From positions 66,455 through 130,454 of the forward strand of contig CAOPES010000005.1 of NCBI GenBank assembly GCA_948502395.1: a stretch of 64,000 bases of DNA, given 5' to 3'. This document shows positions 18,541-29,106 of the stretch, piece after piece. Numbering within the stretch: position 1 is the first letter of the stretch; each line of letters opens with the position of its first letter. The notes beneath the pieces are model-generated. The model did no database searches and had not been told where the DNA came from. It saw only the letters and a list, made by a program, of their open reading frames with translations. This DNA is from an uncultured Clostridia bacterium (GTDB taxonomy: Bacteria; Bacillota; Clostridia; TANB77; CAG-508). A program made the translations under genes and the position numbers.

Positions 18541-19983
18541 ATGAAAAAAATAAATGGAATAATAATGCAATACTTTGAATGGTACATGGAATGCAACCAA
18601 AACCTATGGAACACATTAGCAGAAAATGCAGAAAAACTAGCAAAACAAGGAATAACAGCAGTATGGTTACCACCTGCATACAAAGGAATAGGCGGAGCAA
18701 ATGAAGTAGGATATGGAGTATATGACGTATATGATTTAGGAGAATTTGAACAAAAAGGAACAATAAAAACAAAGTATGGCTCAAAAGAAGAATACCTAAA
18801 CTGTATAATAGCGTTAAAACAAAATGGAATAGAAAGTTATGCAGACATAGTACTAAACCACAAAATGGGAGCAGACACATTGCAAACAATACCAGCCAAA
18901 AAAGTAAATTGGGAAAACCACAATATTGAATCAGAAGAACAAGAAACTGTAAAAGTAGCAACAAAATTCACATTTCCAGGAAGAAAGCACAAATATTCAG
19001 ACTTTGAATGGAACTGGACACATTTTGACGCAATTGACTATGATGAAAATTCAAAACAAAATGCAATCTTCAAATTTAAAGGTAAAGAATGGGGAGTAGC
19101 AGTAGACGACGAATATGGAAACTACGATTATCTAATGGGGGCAGACCTTGACTTTGGAAACCCAGAAGTTGTAGACGAGTGTATAAAATGGGGAAAATGG
19201 TATCAAGAAACAACAAAAGTGGACGGTTTTCGCTTAGATGCTGTAAAACATATCAACACTAATTTTTATAAAAAGTGGATAAAGGAATTAAGAAATGCTA
19301 CAAACAAGCAATTATTTACAGTAGGTGAGTACTGGACAGGTGATGTATCAAAATTACACAAATACCTAACAGAAATAGAAGGCGAAATATCACTATTTGA
19401 CGTACCATTACATTATAACTTATGCACAGCATCAAAAGAAGAAAATTATGATTTATCACAAATATTTGAACACACATTAGTAAAAGAAAACCCAAGTAAA
19501 GCCGTAACATTTGTAGACAACCACGACACACAGCTTGAACAAGCATTAGAAAGTTTTATAGAAAAATGGTTTAAGCCGGCAGCATATGCACTAATCTTAT
19601 TAAGAGAAGATGGCTACCCATGTGTATTTTATGGAGATTACTATGGAATTCCACATAACAATATAGAGCCAGTGGAAGAATTAAAAACAATAATGTTACT
19701 TAGAAAAGAAAAATCATATGGAGAACAACATACCTACCTAGACAATCCAAACTATATTGGTTGGACAAGGCAAGGTGATAATGAACACATAAAATCAGGA
19801 CTAGCAGTAGTAATATCAAATTCAAATGATGGTGAAAAGAGAATGTACATAGGAAAAGAAAACGCAGGAGAAGAATTTATAGATGCATTAGGAAATTGCG
19901 AAGAAGAGATAATTGTTGACGAAGAAGGCTATGGCAATTTCAAAGTAAAAGGAAAATCTTGCAGTATTTGGATAAAAGGGTGA
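18541..19983 (+). CDS. Cytoplasmic alpha-amylase (GH13)
   Basis: Hydrolyses internal alpha-1,4 bonds of starch or glycogen. 480 residues with no signal peptide, starting directly with NGIIMQYFEWYM. The GH13 motifs are present in order: DIVLNHK near residue 100, GFRLDAVKH with the nucleophile Asp near 230, VGEYW with the acid/base Glu near 262, and FVDNHDT near 325. The arrangement fits the AmyS-like intracellular subgroup. Together with glgP at 6.6 kb it suggests intracellular glucan use. AAAAGGAAC lies before the ATG; a promoter-like ATATAAT lies about 35 bases upstream. Confidence 0.93.
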   Translation: MKKINGIIMQYFEWYMECNQNLWNTLAENAEKLAKQGITAVWLPPAYKGIGGANEVGYGVYDVYDLGEFEQKGTIKTKYGSKEEYLNCIIALKQNGIESYADIVLNHKMGADTLQTIPAKKVNWENHNIESEEQETVKVATKFTFPGRKHKYSDFEWNWTHFDAIDYDENSKQNAIFKFKGKEWGVAVDDEYGNYDYLMGADLDFGNPEVVDECIKWGKWYQETTKVDGFRLDAVKHINTNFYKKWIKELRNATNKQLFTVGEYWTGDVSKLHKYLTEIEGEISLFDVPLHYNLCTASKEENYDLSQIFEHTLVKENPSKAVTFVDNHDTQLEQALESFIEKWFKPAAYALILLREDGYPCVFYGDYYGIPHNNIEPVEELKTIMLLRKEKSYGEQHTYLDNPNYIGWTRQGDNEHIKSGLAVVISNSNDGEKRMYIGKENAGEEFIDALGNCEEEIIVDEEGYGNFKVKGKSCSIWIKG

Positions 19984-20065
19984 TTTTGGGGACAGACCTA
20001 AAAAACACCTTCTCAAAAGAAATAAAAGCGAAGGGTGTTTTTTAGGACTGTCCCCAAAATCACCC
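19978..20065. repeat. Head-to-head pair of family B palindromes
   Basis: A GGGTGATTTTGGGGACAGAC copy (19978 onward) faces an inverted copy ending at 20065 (GGACTGTCCCCAAAATCACCC region). The two form an 88-base near-perfect palindrome between the amylase and dnaE. Confidence 0.75.
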
Positions 20066-20079
20066 AAAAGGAGATAAGG

Positions 20080-23000
20080 ATGTCAGATTTTGTACACTTA
20101 CATATACACAGCGAATTTAGTTTATTAGACGGTGCAAATAGAATAAAAGATTTGCCTAAAAGGGCAAAAGAGCTTGGAATGGATTCGATTGCGATAACAG
20201 ACCACGGAGTTATGTATGGAGCGATTGATTTCTACAAAGCGTGTAAGGCGGAAGGCGTAAAGCCAATTATTGGTTGCGAAGTTTATGTTGCTCCAAGAAG
20301 TCGTTTTGACAAAGAACCTAATATTGATAATAAGTACAATCACTTGATATTACTAGCAAAAAATAATGAAGGGTATAAAAACCTAAGTAAGCTAGTATCA
20401 ATAGGATTTGTTGATGGCTATTATTACAAGCCACGTATAGATTTAGAAGTTTTGGAAAAATACAGTGAAGGGTTGATATGTCTAAGTGCATGTCTTGCAG
20501 GAGCTGTAAATCAAGCTTTATTGAATGGGCAAAATGAGAAGGCAGAAGAAGTAGCTTTGTGGCATAAGCGAGTTTTTGGAGATGATTATTACATAGAAAT
20601 TCAAAACAATGGAATTCAAGAGCAAGTTTTGGCAAACCAAAAGTTAGTTGCTTTGGCAAGAAAGCTAGATATTCCACTTGTTGCAACAAATGATGCACAT
20701 TATTTGAGAAGAGAAGATGCATATAATCACGAAGTCTTACTATGTATTCAAACTGGAAAAAGAATGAGTGACATGGACAGGATGAGATTTGAAACAGATG
20801 AGTTATATGTAAAATCGCCAGAAGAGATGATAGAATATTTCAAGGCTTTTCCTGATGCGATTGAAAATACAGTCAAAATTGCAGATAAGTGTAATGTTGA
20901 TTTTGAATTTGGTCATACAATATTACCGAATTATGATGTACCAGAAGAGTTTGAAACACATTATGATTATTTTAAAAAACTATGTGATGACGGTATTAAA
21001 AAAAGATATGGAGAAAATCCGTCAGAAGAAGTTTTGAAAAGAGCAGAATATGAATTAGGTGTAATTAAAAAAATGGGGTATGTCGACTACTTTCTAATAG
21101 TATGGGACTTTATTCATTATGCCAAAACACACAACATACCAGTAGGCCCAGGGCGTGGTTCAGGAGCTGGTTCAATTATAGCATATGCAATTGAAATAAC
21201 AGATATTGACCCAATTAAATATGGCTTGCTATTTGAAAGGTTTTTAAATCCTGAAAGAATTAGTATGCCAGACTTTGACGTGGATTTTTGTTATGAGCAT
21301 AGACAAGATGTAATTGACTATGTGTCAAGGAAATATGGGCATGACCACGTATCTCAGATTATCACATTTGGAACGATGTCAGCAAGAATGGTAATAAGAG
21401 ATGTGGCAAGGGTTTTAGATGTGCCATATTCAGAAGCAGACCTATTGGCAAAAATGATACCAAACGAATTGCATATCACAATAAAAAAAGCTTTGGAACA
21501 AAATAGAGAATTAAAAGAAAAATATGAAACAGATGAAAGTGTAAAAAATCTTTTAGATATAGCAATGGCGTTAGAAGGAATGCCAAGACAGGCATCAACA
21601 CATGCGTGTGGAATAGTTATAACAAAAGACCCAGTAGACACCTATGTTCCACTATATGTACGTGACAATCAAATATCCACACAATATATAATGACAACCC
21701 TAGAAGAGCTAGGCTTATTAAAAATGGACTTTTTGGGGCTAAGAACACTTACAGTAATTCAAGACACAATTGATTTAGTAAAGCAAAATAGGGGAATAGA
21801 TGTAGAGTTTGACAAAGAAATGGCAGACCCAAAAGTATATAAACTATGGCAAGAAGGAAAATCATGTGGAATATTCCAGTTTGAATCACAAGGAATGACA
21901 AACTTTATGAAAGAACTAAAACCAGACTGTTTAGAAGACTTAATTGCAGGGGTTTCTTTGTATCGACCAGGACCAATGGATCAAATACCAAGATATGTAA
22001 AAGGAAAGCTAAACCCAGGACATAACGAATACACACACCCAAGGCTAGAACCAATCTTAAACGTAACATATGGTTGTATGGTTTACCAAGAGCAAGTTAT
22101 GCAAATAGTACGTGACTTAGCTGGATATTCCTTAGGAAGAGCTGACTTAGTTAGACGTGCTATGGGTAAAAAGAAGCTAGATGTTATGGCAAAAGAAAGA
22201 GAAGTATTTATAAATGGACAAGTTGACGAAGAAGGAAATATCATAGTTCCAGGGTGTGTAAGAAATGGAATAGACGCAAAATCAGCAGACAAAATATTTG
22301 ATGAAATGGCTGAATTTGCAAAATATGCATTCAACAAATCACATGCAGCTTGCTATGCAGTTGTAGCATACAGAACAGCATATTTAAAAGCATATTATCC
22401 AGCAGAATTTATGGCAGCAACATTAAACAGCTTTTTAGGAAACTTAGACAAAATACCACAATATATAGACGAATGTAAAACACTTGGAATAGAAATATTA
22501 AAGCCAGAAATCAACAAAAGTTACACAAAATTCACAGTAGAAAATGGCAAAATACGTTTCGGACTTGGAAGCATTAAAAATGTAGGAACAGTGCCAGTAA
22601 ACAACATTGTAAAAGAAAGAAACGCTAATGGAGACTATAAAAACTTCGCAGACTTTTGCGAAAGAATAGCAGACGAAGCGGTAAACAAAAAATGTGTAGA
22701 AAGCTTAATAAAAGCAGGAGCATTTGACGAATTTGAACAAACAAGAAGTACGCTGTTAGCATCATTTGAAGCAATAATAGACACAATCCAATCAGGAAAG
22801 AAAAAAGGCTTCCAGGGTCAAGTAACAATGTTCGACTTAGGCTCAGAAGAAGAAAAAGAACAGTTAAACGAAATAAAATATACATATGACGAAAAAGAAG
22901 AATTACCAAATAAAGAACTATTATCACTAGAAAAAGAAATGTTAGGAATTTATATATCAGGACATCCACTAGAAAAACTAAAAGAACAAATACAAGCACA

Positions 23001-23586
23001 AACGAACATCAACACAATAGACATACGAGCAATAGAAGAGCAAATGTCATCATCAGCGCAAGATGAAGCGGAATTGATTATGACTAGACAAAGTGGAAAA
23101 ACAAAATATAAAGACGGACAAAATGTAAAATATGCAGGAATAATAACATCAATAAAAAAGAAATACACTAAAAATAATAAAATAATGGCATTTGTAACAA
23201 TCGAAGACCTATACGGAATAGCCGAAATAATAGTATTTGAAAACGCATATATCAAATCAGGAAAAAGCTTGGTAGAAGAAAATATTGTTATGGTAGACGG
23301 TCGCCTAAGTATTAGAGAAGATGACAGTACAACCATTATTGCAAACGAAATAAAAGACTTTGGTGAGCAAAAACAAAGACTGTTATCGCTTGATATAACC
23401 AATGCAAATGAAGAACAAAAAGAAAAACTTCGCGGGGCTATTAGATTTTTTTGCGGTGATAGGAATAATATCAATGTTGTAATTAAGGTAGGAGAAGAAA
23501 CAAAGCCTTGTGGACAGATTTATTTAACAGAAGAAATATTACAGGAATTTCAAGAAATCCTAGGAACAGAAAATGTAAGTTTATAA
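20080..23586 (+). CDS. dnaE: DNA polymerase III subunit alpha DnaE
   Basis: Replicative polymerase of 1168 residues. N-terminal PHP domain (HLHIHSEFSLLDGA, AITDHGVMYGA), the polymerase palm with PGRGSGAGSI and the catalytic aspartates in PDFDVDFCYEHR near residue 405, a fingers region with QFESQGM and RPGPMDQIPRY, helix-hairpin-helix elements around residue 835, and a C-terminal OB fold (VKYAGIITSIKKKYTKNN). The start at ATG 20080 follows AAAAGGAGA; the longer in-frame reading from 20035 would translate a palindrome. Several dozen Gly codons and no in-frame CGG occur here. Confidence 0.97.
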   Translation: MSDFVHLHIHSEFSLLDGANRIKDLPKRAKELGMDSIAITDHGVMYGAIDFYKACKAEGVKPIIGCEVYVAPRSRFDKEPNIDNKYNHLILLAKNNEGYKNLSKLVSIGFVDGYYYKPRIDLEVLEKYSEGLICLSACLAGAVNQALLNGQNEKAEEVALWHKRVFGDDYYIEIQNNGIQEQVLANQKLVALARKLDIPLVATNDAHYLRREDAYNHEVLLCIQTGKRMSDMDRMRFETDELYVKSPEEMIEYFKAFPDAIENTVKIADKCNVDFEFGHTILPNYDVPEEFETHYDYFKKLCDDGIKKRYGENPSEEVLKRAEYELGVIKKMGYVDYFLIVWDFIHYAKTHNIPVGPGRGSGAGSIIAYAIEITDIDPIKYGLLFERFLNPERISMPDFDVDFCYEHRQDVIDYVSRKYGHDHVSQIITFGTMSARMVIRDVARVLDVPYSEADLLAKMIPNELHITIKKALEQNRELKEKYETDESVKNLLDIAMALEGMPRQASTHACGIVITKDPVDTYVPLYVRDNQISTQYIMTTLEELGLLKMDFLGLRTLTVIQDTIDLVKQNRGIDVEFDKEMADPKVYKLWQEGKSCGIFQFESQGMTNFMKELKPDCLEDLIAGVSLYRPGPMDQIPRYVKGKLNPGHNEYTHPRLEPILNVTYGCMVYQEQVMQIVRDLAGYSLGRADLVRRAMGKKKLDVMAKEREVFINGQVDEEGNIIVPGCVRNGIDAKSADKIFDEMAEFAKYAFNKSHAACYAVVAYRTAYLKAYYPAEFMAATLNSFLGNLDKIPQYIDECKTLGIEILKPEINKSYTKFTVENGKIRFGLGSIKNVGTVPVNNIVKERNANGDYKNFADFCERIADEAVNKKCVESLIKAGAFDEFEQTRSTLLASFEAIIDTIQSGKKKGFQGQVTMFDLGSEEEKEQLNEIKYTYDEKEELPNKELLSLEKEMLGIYISGHPLEKLKEQIQAQTNINTIDIRAIEEQMSSSAQDEAELIMTRQSGKTKYKDGQNVKYAGIITSIKKKYTKNNKIMAFVTIEDLYGIAEIIVFENAYIKSGKSLVEENIVMVDGRLSIREDDSTTIIANEIKDFGEQKQRLLSLDITNANEEQKEKLRGAIRFFCGDRNNINVVIKVGEETKPCGQIYLTEEILQEFQEILGTENVSL

Positions 23587-23589
23587 AAA

Positions 23590-23652
23590 ATTGCCAAAAA
23601 GGACCGTCCCTTTTGGCAATTTTTTGCCACTGGGGACGGACCTTTTTGGCAA
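23590..23652. repeat. Two family A palindromes between converging genes
   Basis: Copies at 23590-23620 and 23624-23652 separate dnaE from the converging mgtA gene and may terminate both. Confidence 0.8.
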
Positions 23653-23656
23653 TTTT

Positions 23657-26274
23657 TTAAATCCACTCACCATGTTTTTTAATATAGACTTTCTTAGCAA
23701 ACATTGCAACAAAGCAATACAAAATAGGAACAAGTAAAATAATTGACATATAAGGAAGAGGAATAGGCACTAAGCCAATAGCCTTTCCAAGCCAAGTAAA
23801 TGGTACAATAATTCCAATTATACTAAGAGCAATAGAAGAGAAGTAAACCATTTTACTTGCATTACTTTGTACAAATGGGATTTTTGATGTTCTAATAATA
23901 TGCATTCCCAAAAGGTTTGATACGATACTGTAAGTGAACCAAACTGTTTGGAAAAGTGCAACTTCTCTTAAATGGAACACAAACCATAGCAAAGCAAATA
24001 CAAGTAAGTCAAAGGCTGAGCTAAGTGGTCCCATAAATAGCATAAAGTTTTTCAAGCTTTTTAGGCTGAATTGTCTAGGTTTTTGCAAATATTCTTTATC
24101 TACATTATCAAAAGGAAGTGTCAACTGTCCAAAGTCATATAACAAGCCTTCTACCAATAGCTGAATTGGTGTTTCAGGCAAGAATGGTAGTAATACACTT
24201 GCGATTATTACTGACATAACTTCTCCAAAGTTGAAACTTGTTGCCATTTTAATATATTTCATTAAGTTGCCAAATGTTTTTCTTCCGTTCTGTAACTCCG
24301 TCAAGTAAAACATGTAAGTCTTTTTCAAGTAATATTATATCTGCTGATTCTTTCGATATATCGACAGCTGTATCAACTGATATACCTACATCAGAGTTTG
24401 TAAGTGAAGGGGCATCGTTTATACCGTCACCCATATAGCCAACCACATTTCCAGCAGTTTTTAGAAGTCTTACAATTCTAGCTTTTTGAATAGGTGAAAG
24501 TTTTACAAATATATTTGTTTTTCTGAGTAATCGTAAAACAGCTGTATCTGTAAGTTTTTCAATTTGACTTCCTGTTACAATTTGTTTTGATTTTATTCCT
24601 ACTTTGTTACAAATACATTTTGTAACTTCTGCATTATCACCAGTTAGAACAACTACACGAATTCCAGCTTTATTTAGTTTTTCAATAGCTGATTTTGCTG
24701 ATTCTTTTGGTGGGTCTAAGAAACCAATAAATCCAAGAAGCACCATATTTTTTTCATCGCTAACTCCAAAATCTGAAACATCTTTTATATCATTTTTTTG
24801 GCAAACAGCTATAACCCTTAATCCATCTTTGTTCAAATTTTTAGAGATTTGTTTAATATTATCCTTAATCTGTTTAGTAATTGGGGAAACTTGTCCTTTA
24901 TAATCAACCATTGTGCATATTTCAAGGATTTCTTCAACAGCACCTTTTGTGATTAATTGATTTTTTGTTCCGTCTGATACTATAACAGATAAACGTCTAC
25001 GTGAGAAATCAAAAGGAATTTCATCAACTAATTTATACTTGGTTGTATATTCTTGCATATCATTTTGCAAAGCTCTGTGTACCACAGCTTCGTCGATATT
25101 TCCTTTTAATCCTGTCTGGAAATATGAATTCAAAAATGCATGTTTTAAAACACGTAAATCTTCATCACCATTTATATCTAAATATTTTTCTAAAACGATT
25201 TTATCTTCTGTTAAAGTTCCAGTTTTATCAGTACAAAGAATGTTCATAGCTCCAAAACTTTGAATTGAATCTAATTTTTTTACAATTGTCTTCTTCTTTG
25301 ACATTTTTACTGCACCTTTTGAAAGGCTTGAAGATAAAATGACAGGTAGTAGAAGTGGTGTTATACAAATTGCAATTGCAACTGCAAAAGTAAAAGCTGT
25401 TACAGGTGAATGTTTCCAAGCATTTAGAATAAATACTATGGGGGTCAATACAAGCATAAAACGTATAAGAAGTTTACTAATACTTTCAATTCCCATTTGA
25501 AAAGCAGATTTCGGTTTTCCAGTTGTAATTGTGTGTGCAACTTTACCAAAGTAAGTACTGTCAGCAGTTTTTATAACTGCACATTTTGCAGAACCACTTA
25601 TAACATTTGTTCCCATAAAACAAATAGTATCTAAATCAGAAATGCTATCTAGCTCATCCAAAGAAATTTCAGAATTTGAAACTTTTCTTACTGCATCAGA
25701 CTCTCCTGTTAATGAAGATTGTCCAACATATAAATCTTTAGCTTCCAAAACCCTTAAATCAGCAGGAATCATACTACCAGCTGAAAGAATTACAATATCA
25801 CCTAAAGTTATCTCTTTTATTGGAATTTGAACCTCTTTTCCATCTCTCAAGACAGTTGCAGTAGTTGCAACTAATTCTTTTAGCTTTTCAGCAGCTTTAT
25901 TAGAACGATACTCTTCAAAAAATTCTAAAAGAGTACTTGCTGTAACCAAAATTGCAATAACAATAATGTTTGCGTAGCTTGGTACTTCTGCTAAATATAC
26001 GTCAGTATAAAAAAGAATTAGTACAATTCCGAAGCAAAATGCAATTAAATGGGCTAAATAGGCTTTCAAAGAAATAGTTATACCATTTCTTTGGCTTAGT
26101 TTGGCTAATTTCGTTTAGTCCATATTTATGTATTCTGTTTTCAGCTTCACTAGAAGATAGACCATTTTCATCTATATTATATGTTTCGATAAAATCTTTT
26201 TTGGGAAGTGTACATTCTTTTCCATATAATTTTTCTACATTTACATCATCTTTATAATTTTTAACATTTGTCAT
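23657..26274 (-). CDS. mgtA: MgtA-type Mg2+-transporting P-type ATPase, two CGG frame breaks
   Basis: P3B-type ATPase of 871 residues when two frame breaks are bridged. Visible motifs: phosphorylation site DKTGTLTEDK, TGDNAEVTKCICNKVGI, and GDGINDAPSLTNSDVGISV before the C-terminal membrane helices. The first break is CGG at 26031-26029 (residue 82): skipping C continues FNCILLGIVLILFYTDVYL through the membrane. The second is CGG at 24287-24285 (residue 663): skipping C gives VTEGRKTFGNLMKYIKMATS, where EGR-TFGN is conserved in MgtA. I choose the start at 26274 (GGAGATG upstream). In-frame reading ends quickly at both sites. Confidence 0.9.
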
Positions 26275-26386
26275 ATAAATCATCTCCATTAAAAATTATA
26301 CCACTAATTTCAAAAAGCAAAACAAAAATATGGAAAAAAATAAAAAAATATTATATAATTTGAAAAGTGAAAGGTGGGAGTATTTT

Positions 26387-26839
26387 ATGAGCTGTTCAAA
26401 CAAAAATATAGAAAGAACAAGAGTGGCAGGGATTGTTCCTATGGAAGGCGGATTTGCATTTATGCATAGAAAAGACGTGATAAAAAGAAAGGATTATCAG
26501 GATTATTATACTTTTCCAGGTGGTGGTCTCGAAGCTGATGAAACGCCAGAACAGGGAGTTATAAGGGAAATAAAAGAGGAATTTGGTATAGATGTAAAAG
26601 TAGTAAAAAAATTGTATGAAATTTATTCAGATAAGTTTAATCAAAGAGAATTATTTTTCTTGTGCAAATATGTAGGAGGGGTGTTTGGTACAGGAGATGG
26701 CCCAGAGTTTAATAATGACCCTAAATATGCTGAGTGTGGTAAGTATATTCCTGAAATTGTGAATAAAGAAGATATACCAAACATTTTGCTTTTGCCAACA
26801 GATGTTAGAGATTTATTTGTTAGGGACATTGAAAGTTAA
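26387..26839 (+). CDS. NUDIX hydrolase
   Basis: 150 residues from ATG 26387, which has AGGTGGGAG upstream; an earlier in-frame ATG at 26330 has no ribosome site. The Nudix box is GGGLEADETPEQGVIREIKE-EFG around residue 50. The N-terminal RTRVAGIVPMEGGFAFMHR and the acidic loop with GTGDGPEFNN suit nucleotide-type Nudix enzymes, but the substrate is unknown. Single-gene unit with a strong terminator. Confidence 0.85.
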   Translation: MSCSNKNIERTRVAGIVPMEGGFAFMHRKDVIKRKDYQDYYTFPGGGLEADETPEQGVIREIKEEFGIDVKVVKKLYEIYSDKFNQRELFFLCKYVGGVFGTGDGPEFNNDPKYAECGKYIPEIVNKEDIPNILLLPTDVRDLFVRDIES

Positions 26840-26843
26840 CACA

Positions 26844-26876
26844 AATCCCCCTAAGTGTATAATAGGGGGATTTTTT
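26844..26876. terminator. Bidirectional terminator
   Basis: AAATCCCCCT / AGGGGGATTT stem, 13-base loop, flanked by A and T runs, between the converging NUDIX and Fic genes. Confidence 0.85.
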
Positions 26877-26887
26877 GTGATAGAATT

Positions 26888-27721
26888 CTAATTATTATTT
26901 TCAAATAATTCTTTAATATATAAATCGCTATTTTGTAAGTTGTTGTTTTTACCTTGCAATAAGTTTTCAAAAAACATTATTACATAATCAAATGTAGGAT
27001 AGATTCCTTTTGGAATATTTCCATAGTTGCTTCTTACCAAAGCATTTCTAAAATATAAACTTTTATCTTTAAACATATCATTATTAACATTAAAGCCCAT
27101 ATTATTAAGATATTTTTCAATAAATACTGCTGTTGTTCTTGTATTTCCTTCTCCAAAAGGGTGTACTTGCCAAATACTTGAAGTAAATTTTGCGATATGT
27201 TCAATCAATTCGTCATTATTTAATTTTGAATAATCAAAGTTCTTTTCTTCTTTAAAATCATAGTCGAAATAGCTTTCAATATCTTGATAATTTACGTATT
27301 TAACAGTTTCTCCATTTAGTATATCTTCTTTTTTTGTAATATTATAATTTCTGTAATTACCTGCAAAGTTGTAGATGTCTTTAAATAAGTATTTATGAAT
27401 ATTTTTTAATGTAATAGGGCTAAAACCAAAACTTTTGTCTTCTAATAATTGAGCAATTCTTAATGATACTAAATCACATTCTTTTTCTTTTTGAATATTT
27501 ATATCATTGGAGTTTTGTGTTTCATAATATGTTTTTAATAAGTTTTCTACTTCATAATATTTTAATTCTCCATTGATGTTTTTTTGTGATAAGTCTAATA
27601 AGTATTTAGAAGGTTCTAAATTATCAACTTTATTTAAACCAATACCAGTGTTCCAATATTCTTGTTTTTTGGTAGTATCGGTTATTTCATTTTCAATTAT
27701 ATAATTTTCTTCATTAGACAT
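26888..27721 (-). CDS. Fic family protein (AMPylator-type)
   Basis: 277 residues. The Fic core motif HPFGEGNTR (His catalytic, Asn/Arg for ATP) lies at about residue 187, with the upstream FAGNYRNYNI and the flap region before it. Fic proteins transfer AMP to Ser/Thr/Tyr hydroxyls and often act as toxins. I see no clear inhibitory (S/T)xxxE(G/N) helix, and no separate antitoxin gene is adjacent, so the biological role is open. AGGAGG lies before the ATG. It is divergent from a small unknown gene. Confidence 0.85.
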   Translation of the reverse strand: MSNEENYIIENEITDTTKKQEYWNTGIGLNKVDNLEPSKYLLDLSQKNINGELKYYEVENLLKTYYETQNSNDINIQKEKECDLVSLRIAQLLEDKSFGFSPITLKNIHKYLFKDIYNFAGNYRNYNITKKEDILNGETVKYVNYQDIESYFDYDFKEEKNFDYSKLNNDELIEHIAKFTSSIWQVHPFGEGNTRTTAVFIEKYLNNMGFNVNNDMFKDKSLYFRNALVRSNYGNIPKGIYPTFDYVIMFFENLLQGKNNNLQNSDLYIKELFENNN

Positions 27722-27920
27722 ATAAAACCTCCTAAGTTTTTCTTTAAATTACTACTATATTATACCATATATTAGACTTTGTTCGCAACTTAATTTTAGA
27801 CTTTTTGGGACAGGCCAAAAAAATTTTAAAAGCATATAAAAAAATATTATGCAAACCTTGAAAAATTTATAATATAGTGATATAATATTAACGGAAACAA
27901 TAGAGAGGAGTGAATTAGTA

Positions 27921-28241
27921 ATGTCTCGGACAGGACTAAAAAGATGTTTCGTATTGCAATCTGGAAAAGAATTAATTGTTGATTTTGACAAAGGTCACAA
28001 TGATGTTGCACTAGACTACATTGAAGAGAAGGGATATAAAAGAGATATGCAGAGATTAGGAGTAGATCCAATTAAGTATATGGTTTTATATCTAGGTGCT
28101 GCAAAAGTTGGTAGTAAGACCGAAGGTAAAATTATTGAAGTTTGTATGCCGTATTCTACACAAAAAGTGGAAAAAGTGGTGCAAAAATACAAAGAAATTG
28201 GATATGAAATTCATCCGAGAAGAATTCACGAGAAATGGTAA
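27921..28241 (+). CDS. Small unknown protein
   Basis: 106 residues, not recognised. It begins MSRTGLKRCFVLQSGKEL and ends in a basic tail (HPRRIHEKW). The third codon is CGG followed by A, read as Arg in frame; skipping its C would hit a stop at once. GAGAGGAGTG lies upstream, a TATAAT-like box about 45 bases before the start, and a strong terminator after. Charged and soluble. Confidence 0.6.
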   Translation: MSRTGLKRCFVLQSGKELIVDFDKGHNDVALDYIEEKGYKRDMQRLGVDPIKYMVLYLGAAKVGSKTEGKIIEVCMPYSTQKVEKVVQKYKEIGYEIHPRRIHEKW

Positions 28242-28263
28242 TTGAAGAATTTCAATCAATAAC

Positions 28264-28302
28264 AAAAAGTCGTTAGAGAATATAGAGCTCTAACGACTTT
28301 TT
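28264..28302 (+). terminator. Terminator
   Basis: AAAAAGTCGTTAGAG / CTCTAACGACTTTTT, a 15-bp stem. Confidence 0.9.
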
Positions 28303-28390
28303 GGGTATTATGATAAAAAAACGACAAAGCTTGATAAAATTAACATAAAATGATATAATGTAGATAAGGTAAAGTACAAGGAGATATAAT

Positions 28391-28696
28391 ATGAACTCAA
28401 CAATAGTAAAAGGACTTGGATTCTGGCTCCCAAAGAAAGACAAATATTATTCGGGTAACGACCATGAGAAAATTGCACAGGAAATTATTTCAGAAAAGCA
28501 AGAAACTGAGCAATTTGAAGAACCGAAATTTAAAACCTATTCAGATTATGTAGTTTACAAATTGGGTGGAGTAAAATTTCGAAATGATTCTTGGCAAAAA
28601 GCAATAGTTGTTGCAAGTGGTACTTCTCGAATGATAGATGTGAAAAAATTTCTAGAAGATTATGCGATGCTAGGATTTAGAATTCAAAGAATTTGA
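28391..28696 (+). CDS. Small unknown protein
   Basis: 101 residues, not recognised. The N terminus MNSTIVKGLGFWLPKK is followed by a charged region and a C-terminal VVASGTSRMIDVKKFLEDYA. It has AAGGAGAT before the ATG, its own terminator, and a size like that of the gene before it. No membrane segment. Confidence 0.6.
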   Translation: MNSTIVKGLGFWLPKKDKYYSGNDHEKIAQEIISEKQETEQFEEPKFKTYSDYVVYKLGGVKFRNDSWQKAIVVASGTSRMIDVKKFLEDYAMLGFRIQRI

Positions 28697-28712
28697 TTAC
28701 TGAATTCTTCTA

Positions 28713-28740
28713 AAAGAGAACTCTGAATGGAGTTCTCTTT
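28713..28740 (+). terminator. Terminator
   Basis: AAAGAGAACTC / GAGTTCTCTTT stem followed by ATTTT. Confidence 0.85.
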
Positions 28741-28847
28741 ATTTTGGTTAGTCGTCTAATGTTACAGTTAAGTGAGAAAAGTTCTTCTAAATATCAACGT
28801 TTTTTTATATAAAAATTCTTGTAATATGAAATTATGTAAAATGGTAT

Positions 28848-29026
28848 TGACAAAACCACACAATCATTATAAAATATATAACAAATTTAAGAGTTTACCT
28901 AAAAGAAACAAAACTTGAGCGGTAAAGGGTAATAACAATAGAAACATTACCTACACTTATAAAGTAAGATATATAAAGTCTTGCAAAGGAGTCTTAAAAG
29001 AAGATTTCTTTGCAGGGCTTTTAATT
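28848..29026 (+). ncRNA. Candidate short RNA or attenuator upstream of the ABC exporter
   Basis: A promoter (TTGACA 28848-28853, 17 bp, TAAAAT 28871-28876) is followed by about 100 bases without an ORF and then by a strong intrinsic terminator (TGCAAAGGAGTCTT / AAGATTTCTTTGCA, about 28982-29018). I do not recognise a known riboswitch. It could be a stand-alone RNA or a leader that controls the ABC genes. The stretch between the previous gene and 29107 holds nothing else except a family A repeat. Confidence 0.45.
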
Positions 29027-29033
29027 TTATCCA

Positions 29034-29091
29034 AAACGAGGTCTGTCCCCAATGGCAAAAAATTGCCAAAAAGGTCCGTCCCCAGTGGCAA
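29034..29091. repeat. Intergenic palindrome, family A
   Basis: One and a half copies (GGTCTGTCCCCAATGGCAA, then 29063-29091), ending immediately before the ribosome site of the ABC ATPase gene. Confidence 0.75.
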
Positions 29092-29106
29092 TAAAGGAGG
29101 AAAAAA

